Below, piece after piece: positions 1 to 5,416 of a stretch of DNA of 5,416 nucleotides. Made by a program: the position numbers and the translations under genes. Numbering within the stretch: the first letter of the stretch is position 1; each line of letters begins with the position of its first letter. A model generated the notes under the pieces. That model ran no database searches. It was not told the DNA's origin and was given only the letters and a program-made list of their open reading frames with translations. This DNA comes from an uncultured Mycoplasma sp. (GTDB lineage: Bacteria > Bacillota_I > Bacilli_A > Mycoplasmatales > Mycoplasmoidaceae): NCBI GenBank assembly GCA_947177535.1, contig CAMWUV010000049.1, positions 1 through 5,416 of the forward strand, written 5' to 3'.

Positions 1-14
1 ATAAACAATAGGGA

Positions 15-50
15 AAATATTAAATAACAAAAAAATGTTATTTAATATTT
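15..50. terminator. Perfect 15-bp hairpin closing the tyrS transcript
   Basis: The arms at 15-29 and 36-50 are perfect reverse complements (AAATATTAAATAACA and its complement) around a six-base all-A loop. The hairpin lies about 30 bases past the tyrS stop. In the minus direction its 3' arm ends in UUU and then runs into CCC, so the U-tract is short; in the plus direction it is followed at 51-64 by a T-rich stretch. It could therefore stop transcription from both sides, including a plus-strand gene lying left of the window. The stem is entirely A/T apart from two pairs, so it is weaker than its length suggests. Confidence 0.7.
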
Positions 51-80
51 GTTAATATTTTTTTAAAAATAAAGATTTTA

Positions 81-1316
81 TTAGTGTTCGATAATAACTC
101 TAATATGATTTTTCTTTCCTTTGTGAACAATAAAATTATTTTGATTTATTTTTAAATCACTTAATTTTAAATTAAAATCAGTTATTTTAATTTCATTAAT
201 TGAAACTGCATTACCAGTAATTAATCTTCTAGATTCTGTTTTAGAAGGAGATAAATTAGTTAGCACCAAGATATTCACAATTGAATTATCATTTTGTAAA
301 TCTTTTTCTTTTAATTTTATAGTTGGATAATTTTCTCCAACATTTTCAAAAGCAGCTTTAGATTGTTCAATTACTTTTTTTAATTCATTTTCCCCATGAA
401 TCATTTTAGTAACTTCTGCAGCTAAAACTTTTTTAGCTTCTACAATTTTTTTTCCTTTTTCTTTACATAAATTCTTTATTTCAGATTCATCTAGTTCTGT
501 TAATAACATCAACATTTTTTCAACATCTAAATCATCTATATTTAATCAATATTGATAAAACTCATAAGGAGAAGTTTTATTAGCATCTAATCAAATAGTG
601 CCACTTGTTGATTTCCCCATTTTTGTACCATCATGTTTTGTTAACAAATTTAAAGTTAAAGCATAAGCATCAGTGTTTAATTTTCTTCTAATTAAATCAG
701 CACCAGCTAAAATATTTGATCACTGGTCACTTCCTCCCAGTTGAATAATAACTTTATAATTTTTATTTAGGTAGTAAAAATCATAAGCTTGCATAATCAT
801 GTAATTAAATTCTAAAAATGAAAGTCCAGATTCTTGTTGAAATCTTGTTTTAAAAGCATCAGCAGTTAACATTTTATTAACTGAAAAGCAAATACCAAAT
901 TCTCTTAAAAAATCAATTCAATTAATTTTTAATAACCAATCAGCATTATTAAGCATAACTGCTTTATTTTTCCCCTCAAATCTAATAAACTTAGACATTT
1001 GTTTTTTTAATGACTCACAATTGTAATCAATTGTTTTTCTATCTAAAAGTTTTCTTATTTCACTTCTACCTGAAGGATCACCAACTGAACCAGTTCCACC
1101 ACCAATAATTAAAAACGGATTATTTCCAGCAGCTTGCAAATGTTTAATAGTCATCATTGTTAGAAAATGACCAATATGTAAACTATCAGCAGTTGGGTCA
1201 AAACCAATATAAAAAGAAACTCCTTTTTGAAGTTCTTTTTCCACATTTTCAAAATTAGAGCATTGGTAAATGTATCCACGTTCTTTTAAAAATAGTAAAA
1301 TATTGTTTTTTTTCAT
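81..1316 (-). CDS. tyrS: Tyrosyl-tRNA synthetase
   Basis: This is the class I cytosolic enzyme that activates tyrosine with ATP and attaches it to tRNA-Tyr. The 411-aa product has the normal length for bacterial TyrRS. The Rossmann catalytic domain carries HIGH at residues 47-50, the tyrosine-pocket signature YxxxQAYD at 172-179, GGSDQW at 194-199 and the KMSKS-type loop KMGKS at 232-236. A C-terminal S4 RNA-binding domain covers roughly 345-411, with [13 protein letters not shown] as its core. Four UGA codons are read as Trp (residues 133, 199, 242, 257); W199 is the Trp of GGSDQW, so UGA cannot be a stop here. The ATG is 14 nt after the reductase stop, with an AAGG Shine-Dalgarno about 10 nt upstream, so the two genes are probably cotranscribed. 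No T-box leader is visible. The identification is secure. Confidence 0.97.
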
Positions 1317-1330
1317 TTTATAAACCTTAA

Positions 1331-2131
1331 TTATTCTTCAAGGTCATATACAAAACCTTCAGAAAATTTAATTTTAAATGTATTTAATTTTTTTAATTCT
1401 TCAACATCTTTATCTTCCAATTTAATTTGAAAAGAATTAAAGTTGCTAATAACTCTTTGTGCAGAACTAGTTTTAACAATAATACTATGTCCTAATGTTC
1501 CAATAAAAGCAATTAGAATTCCAGCAACATCTGTGTTGTATTTTTTACTCATTTCAATTAATAAAGGATTTTTTTGATTGTTAACAATATCACCCAATGG
1601 ACTCCAAGCTTGCACTTCAATATTTTTTGAATTATTATATGCAACTCGGTCAGCACGATAATTATTTACTGATAATTCTATTTGATTAGAAGTGGGATAC
1701 AAATGAGTTCTTTGGTAAATTATATCCAATGCATCTCTATCATAATTTGATACACCAATTTCATCAACTAATCCTTCTTTTTTGCATTCAATTAATTGTT
1801 CTCACGCTGAAATATCCATATTTAAATTAAAGTGTCTTCTGTGTAACAAACACATATCCAATTTTTTAACTTGTAATTTTTGACATGATAATAAAATTGA
1901 ATCTTTTACATTTCCATAAAATTGTGGTCATACTTTTGTTTGAATCACTATTTTATGATTAAATCCTTCTTTTTCTAATTCTTTAATAGCTTTTCCAATT
2001 TCTTCTTCATTTTGGTAAATATAAGCAGTATCTATAAAGTCATACCCACTTAATACTGCTTGTTTAATACATTCTTTTAAAACATTAATATCATGGATTT
2101 GGAATGTTCCATAGCCTATTCTTTTTTTCAT
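1331..2131 (-). CDS. Aldo/keto reductase family protein
   Basis: This is a 266-aa soluble (beta/alpha)8 oxidoreductase of the AKR superfamily, which reduces aldehydes and ketones with NADPH. The catalytic tetrad is complete: Asp34 and Tyr39 in DTAYIYQNE, Lys66 in VIQTKVW, and His97 in LDMCLLHRR. Later family marks are NQIELS (149-154; many relatives have His where this has Ser), AWSPLG (175-180) and the cofactor-side segment IIVKTSSAQRVISN (217-230), with Arg226 and Asn230 placed as in NADPH-binding AKRs. Residues 68 and 110 are UGA-encoded Trp. The start is supported by a strong GGAG at 2138-2141, six bases from the ATG. It lies downstream of mnmA beyond a terminator and immediately upstream of tyrS. 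The true substrate cannot be read from sequence; it resembles the 2,5-diketo-gluconate/methylglyoxal reductase type. The length is slightly short but the ends look intact. Confidence 0.93.
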
Positions 2132-2149
2132 TGTTTGCTCCAGGAAAAT

Positions 2150-2191
2150 AAAAATATTAATAACATATTAATTATAGTTATTAATATTTTT
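2150..2191 (-). terminator. Terminator between mnmA and the reductase
   Basis: The arms at 2177-2191 and 2150-2164 are perfect 15-bp complements around a 12-base loop. In the minus direction the 3' arm ends in five U and runs on into UAUUUUCC, a good intrinsic terminator tail. It lies 30 bases beyond the mnmA stop and ends 9 bases before the reductase Shine-Dalgarno. It should end most mnmA transcripts, with the reductase-tyrS pair transcribed separately or by readthrough. Confidence 0.75.
2171..2176 (-). promoter_or_regulatory. Candidate -10 box (TATAAT) for reductase-tyrS, inside the terminator loop
   Basis: The loop of the 2150-2191 hairpin contains an exact TATAAT on the minus strand. 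Transcription starting 6-7 bases downstream would begin near 2164, at the edge of the hairpin's second arm. The new RNA would therefore lack the first arm and could not form the terminator. No clear -35 box is seen at 17 bases, which is common in mollicutes. In such A/T-rich DNA a chance TATAAT is quite possible. Confidence 0.4.
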
Positions 2192-2220
2192 AAAATTTAA
2201 AAAAATTTATAGCTAAAAAT

Positions 2221-3412
<1,192 letters not shown>

Positions 3413-3424
3413 ATAAAAATAAAA

Positions 3425-3453
3425 GAAACACTCCTTATCCCTAGGAGTGTTTC
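3425..3453 (-). terminator. First of two tandem terminators upstream of mnmA
   Basis: An 11-bp perfect stem (3443-3453 with 3425-3435, GAAACACTCCT and its complement) encloses a seven-base loop and has five G/C pairs. In the minus direction it is followed by UUUUAUUUUUAUA, a textbook intrinsic terminator. In the plus direction no U-tract follows. Its position 12 bases before another terminator suggests that a minus-strand transcript from the spacer to the right must be stopped before mnmA. I saw no convincing antiterminator pairing, so attenuation of mnmA remains only a possibility. Confidence 0.8.
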
Positions 3454-3840
3454 AAAATCTACTCACTTTTGCTACCCTTTTGAGGTAACTGGTGCACAAT
3501 ACCAATCTTTTAAATAAAAGATATCGCTAAAATTTCACTAAAAAGTTTTTAGTATGTATTATGAATAAGGGAAACTTTTCTTTTAAACAAACAAATACCA
3601 AACTCAGTAACTATAACTTCATAACGCATCAGGTGGCCCTTACCATTTTTAAATCATATTCAATAGAACTTTATCCGGCCAAGAATAGGCTCTATTTTCA
3701 ACAACTATTATATGACACCAAAACTGCCCGACACAGAATCAGCGAATTGCTAATCTGCTATGCTACTTTGTTTTTTATTTTTTTATTTTCAAGAATTGTC
3801 ACCCACCAGGCTATCAGGTGACCAGGCTTTTTATTCTTTT
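3454..3840. other. Unassigned spacer segment with a GC-rich island; possible structured RNA or foreign insert, strand unresolved
   Basis: Between 3601 and 3840, G+C is 85 of 240 bases, above the neighbouring genes and far above the 26 of 180 in 3901-4080. In A/T-rich mollicute genomes such islands are often structural RNA genes. Visible pairings are CAGAATCAGC/GCTAATCTG at 3734-3757, GTCACC/GGTGAC at 3798-3803 and 3817-3822, and TGGCC/GGCCA at 3634-3638 and 3677-3681. Minus-strand transcription is favoured by the tandem terminators at 3389-3453 and a TATAAT at 3712-3707. Plus-strand transcription is possible from TTCACT (3534-3539), 17 bases, TATTAT (3557-3562), ending at the hairpin near 3822 followed by CAGGCTTTTT. 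I found none of the conserved cores of RNase P RNA, tmRNA or SRP RNA, and no tRNA. It could also be a decayed mobile element. Confidence 0.4.
3537..3553. repeat. Perfect 8-bp palindrome with one central base
   Basis: ACTAAAAA, a central G, then TTTTTAGT. It lies at the left edge of the GC-rich island, overlapping the possible plus-strand -35 box. It may be a protein-binding site. The loop is too small for a normal RNA hairpin over the full stem. ACTAAAAA recurs three more times to the right in the same spacer. Confidence 0.5.
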
Positions 3841-3865
3841 GACTAAAAATAAAAATTAGCGAAAA

Positions 3866-3903
3866 GCGCAATATCAAGTTCAAATGATTTAACATTATTG
3901 CGC
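3866..3903. repeat. 8-bp inverted repeat GCGCAATA/TATTGCGC
   Basis: The perfect arms at 3866-3873 and 3896-3903 enclose 22 bases that can add a small inner TCA/TGA pairing. The right arm also overlaps a separate perfect palindrome, ATTGCGCAAT (3897-3906). GCGC is rare in this DNA, so this is unlikely to be only composition. No U-tract follows on either strand, which argues against a terminator. It may be an operator or the end of a structured RNA or element. Confidence 0.5.
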
Positions 3904-3913
3904 AATATTATTA

Positions 3914-4024
3914 GAGCATAAAAAAACAAAAAATTTCAAAAAAATTAATTTTTTTTCACTTTTTTCACTAAAAAACTACTTTTTTTCTTGTTTTTTTACT
4001 AAAAAAACATAAAAACTATGAATT
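3914..4024. other. Homopolymer-rich A/T tract upstream of glyA
   Basis: This non-coding stretch consists almost wholly of A-runs and T-runs broken by CACT, CTACT and TACT. TTTTTTCACT (3951-3960) is followed directly by TTTTTCACT (3961-3969), and ACTAAAAA occurs at 3967-3974 and 3988-3995. Phased A-tracts of this kind are expected to bend DNA and can act as UP-like promoter elements. I see no gene in it. Confidence 0.5.
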
Positions 4025-4053
4025 TTTTCAAAAAATTTACCCTTATTTATAAA
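4025..4053 (+). promoter_or_regulatory. Candidate glyA promoter
   Basis: TTTTCA (4025-4030), a 17-base spacer and TATAAA (4048-4053) give a sigma70-type promoter. Start of transcription would be near 4060, leaving a leader of about 37 bases with AAGG at 4086-4089. TATAAG at 4061-4066 is an alternative -10. In this A/T background neither can be called with certainty. Confidence 0.4.
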
Positions 4054-4096
4054 ATTTAAATATAAGAAATTAACAATTTTCAATCAAGGTTAAGAA

Positions 4097-5335
4097 ATGA
4101 AAAATGAAATTTTAAAACAAATTTTAAATAAAGAATTAAACAGACAGCAACAATATATAGATTTAATAGCTTCAGAAAATTATGTTAGTGAAGATATACT
4201 AGAAGCAACTGGTAGTGTTTTAACAAATAAATACTGTGAAGGTTATCCATCAAAAAGATATTATGCTGGATGTGAAAATGCTGATGAAATCGAAAATTTA
4301 GCAATTGAAAAAGCAAAAAAAATTTTTAATTGTAATTTTGCAAATGTTCAACCTCATTCTGGAACACAAGCAAACATTGCTGCATATTTAGCTTTATTAT
4401 CAACAAATGACAAAATTTTAGCCATGGGGTTAAATGAAGGAGGACATTTATCTCATGGTGCTAAAGTAAGTATATCAGGTAAAAATTATGAAGCTTATCA
4501 TTATGGTGTAAATCCTTTAACTCAAGAAATTAATTATGATAGTATTTTTGAACAAGCAAAAAGAATAAAACCTAAATTAATAGTATGTGGTGCATCAAAC
4601 TATTCAAGAAAAATAGATTTTAAAAAATTTAAAGAAATAGCTAATTCTGTAAATGCCTATCTATTAGCAGATGTTGCACATATTTCAGGATTAATAGTTG
4701 CAGGTTATCATATGAGTCCTTTCCCTTATGCAGATATTGTAACCACAACTACTCACAAAACACTAAGAGGTCCAAGAAGTGGATTAATTTTAACTAATAA
4801 TGAAGAATTAAGTAAAAAAATTAATAGTGCTGTTTTCCCAGGAACACAAGGTGGTCCTTTGATGCATGTAATTGCAGCTAAATATATTTGTTTTGTAGAA
4901 GCAGATACTTTAGAATTTAAAAATTACATAAATAATGTTATTGAAAATACAAAACAACTTTCTACAACACTTAAAAATAAAGGATATAAAATTGTTGCTA
5001 ATGGAAGTGACAATCATTTATTAAGTATTGATTTGTTTTCCTCGAAACAAATTACTGGAGATTTAGCAGAAAAATGACTTGAACAAGCAAATATTGTAGT
5101 TAATAAAAATTTAATACCTTATGATCAAAATCCTGCTAAAACTCCATCAGGTATTAGAATAGGATCAGCAGCAATGACAACTAGAGGATTTAAAACAAAA
5201 GAATTTAAAATCATTGCTGAGTGAATTCATGAAATTATTACTAGTTATGGAGACAAAACAATTATTGAAAAAATAAAAGAAGAAGTAAACAAACTAACTA
5301 AACAATTTCCTATTTATAAAACTTTAAAATATTAA
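4097..5335 (+). CDS. glyA: Serine hydroxymethyltransferase
   Basis: This PLP enzyme converts serine and tetrahydrofolate to glycine and 5,10-methylene-THF, the main one-carbon source for thymidylate and formyl-Met synthesis. The 412-aa product has standard bacterial length. Visible motifs are LIASENYVS (23-31), [13 protein letters not shown] (48-60; most relatives have Gly where this has Ser52 and Ala58), HSGTQAN (87-93), GGHLSHG (115-121) and DVAHISGLI (192-200) with Asp192 and His195 at the cofactor. The PLP lysine is Lys221 in [14 protein letters not shown], and [14 protein letters not shown] carries the substrate-carboxylate Arg. Residues 327 and 376 are UGA-encoded Trp. The ATG is seven bases after AAGG (4086-4089). 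It is divergent from mnmA and followed by a hairpin three bases after its TAA, so it is probably monocistronic. The identification is secure. Confidence 0.97.
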
Positions 5336-5338
5336 AAA

Positions 5339-5366
5339 AAACATTGAACATTAAAGTTCAATGTTT
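5339..5366. terminator. Hairpin after glyA, with its U-tract on the wrong side
   Basis: An 11-bp perfect stem (AAACATTGAAC at 5339-5349 with 5356-5366) encloses a six-base loop. For glyA the 3' arm ends in UUU but is then followed by CCUUGAG, a poor tail. In the minus direction the same stem is followed by an unbroken run of U and then UAAUAUUUU, an excellent tail. Either it serves a convergent gene to the right of the window as well as glyA, or the glyA-side U-tract was lost to an insertion. Confidence 0.7.
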
Positions 5367-5416
5367 CCTTGAGTGAAATTTGAAGTGCAACACTATACTA
5401 CCACATTTAATATCCA
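5367..5416. other. Window edge; possible insertion-sequence end
   Basis: These 50 bases contain no gene I can support. They are less A/T-rich than the spacers. On the minus strand they include GTGTTGCACTTCAAATTTCA, which from memory resembles the terminal inverted repeats of IS30-family elements in low-GC bacteria. The recognition is not confirmed, and no transposase is visible in the window. Confidence 0.25.

Noticed and set aside
3430..3510. T-box leader for mnmA (AGGGTAGCA on the minus strand)
   Set aside because: It only loosely resembles AGGGUGGNACCGCG, no antiterminator can be drawn against the terminator arm, and mnmA is not a usual T-box target.
3478..3515. Second IS end resembling the right-edge sequence (GTATTGTGCAC ... 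CTCAAAAGG)
   Set aside because: The likeness to 5370-5410 is short and needs gaps, so it is not good enough to claim paired inverted repeats.
3433..3680. DnaA-box-like words (TTATCCCTA, TTATCCGGC) suggesting an origin
   Set aside because: Only two imperfect boxes are present, one inside a terminator loop, and no dnaA or dnaN is nearby.
3540..3770. Minus-strand frames in the island that are partly open under code 4
   Set aside because: All three frames contain TAA or TAG stops, no frame gives a recognisable domain, and there is no start with a ribosome binding site. A decayed gene cannot be ruled out but is not supported.
3561..3821. Plus-strand open frame of 86 codons (117 if UGA is read as Trp) in the spacer
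   Set aside because: It has no Shine-Dalgarno, its codons (CCG, GCC, CTC, AGG, CGA, many ending in C) are unlike the four real genes, and the protein resembles nothing I know. The openness follows from the GC-rich island; a structured RNA or insert explains it better.
3454..3840. RNase P RNA, tmRNA, SRP RNA or tRNA in the island
   Set aside because: I looked on both strands for the RNase P GAGGAAAGUC core, a tmRNA acceptor/T-arm ending in CCACCA, the SRP Alu/GNAR-type core and tRNA T-loops in a cloverleaf, and found none.

Overview
The window comes from a low-GC mollicute that reads UGA as tryptophan (genetic code 4). This would fit a Spiroplasma, Entomoplasma/Mesoplasma or Mycoplasma relative. 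All four protein genes stay in frame only if UGA is sense: I count at least eleven in-frame UGA codons, each falling where the family tolerates or expects Trp. Acholeplasma and phytoplasmas use the standard code and are unlikely. The sequence alone does not fix the genus.

Layout. Left of about 3354 everything is on the minus strand, in transcription order mnmA (3354-2221), an aldo/keto reductase (2131-1331) and tyrS (1316-81). A perfect 15-bp hairpin separates mnmA from the reductase, and the reductase and tyrS form a tight pair with a 14-nt gap. A second perfect 15-bp hairpin closes the block at 15-50. On the right, glyA (4097-5335) is on the plus strand, divergent from mnmA, and is followed by an 11-bp hairpin (5339-5366).

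The 742-nt spacer between mnmA and glyA (3355-4096) is the part the genes do not explain. Next to mnmA it has two tandem terminator hairpins that point toward mnmA, so something seems to be transcribed on the minus strand into them. Next comes an island (about 3601-3840) with clearly higher GC than its surroundings (85 of 240 bases, against 69 of 240 in a sample of glyA and 26 of 180 in the adjacent 3901-4080 tract). The island has several small hairpins and a repeated ATCAGGTG word, and no convincing protein. After it come an inverted repeat (3866-3903) and a homopolymer-rich A/T tract leading to the glyA promoter. The island is best regarded as an unidentified structured RNA or a foreign insert. 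I could not match it to RNase P RNA, tmRNA, SRP RNA, a tRNA or a known riboswitch.

Function. The genes are housekeeping. MnmA thiolates the wobble uridine of tRNAs for Lys, Glu and Gln, TyrRS charges tRNA-Tyr, and GlyA makes the one-carbon unit 5,10-methylene-THF from serine. The reductase is a general NADPH-dependent carbonyl reductase. The first two join in translation, but nothing here shows a dedicated pathway linking all four. The last 50 bases (5367-5416) hold no gene I can support and may be the edge of an insertion sequence.
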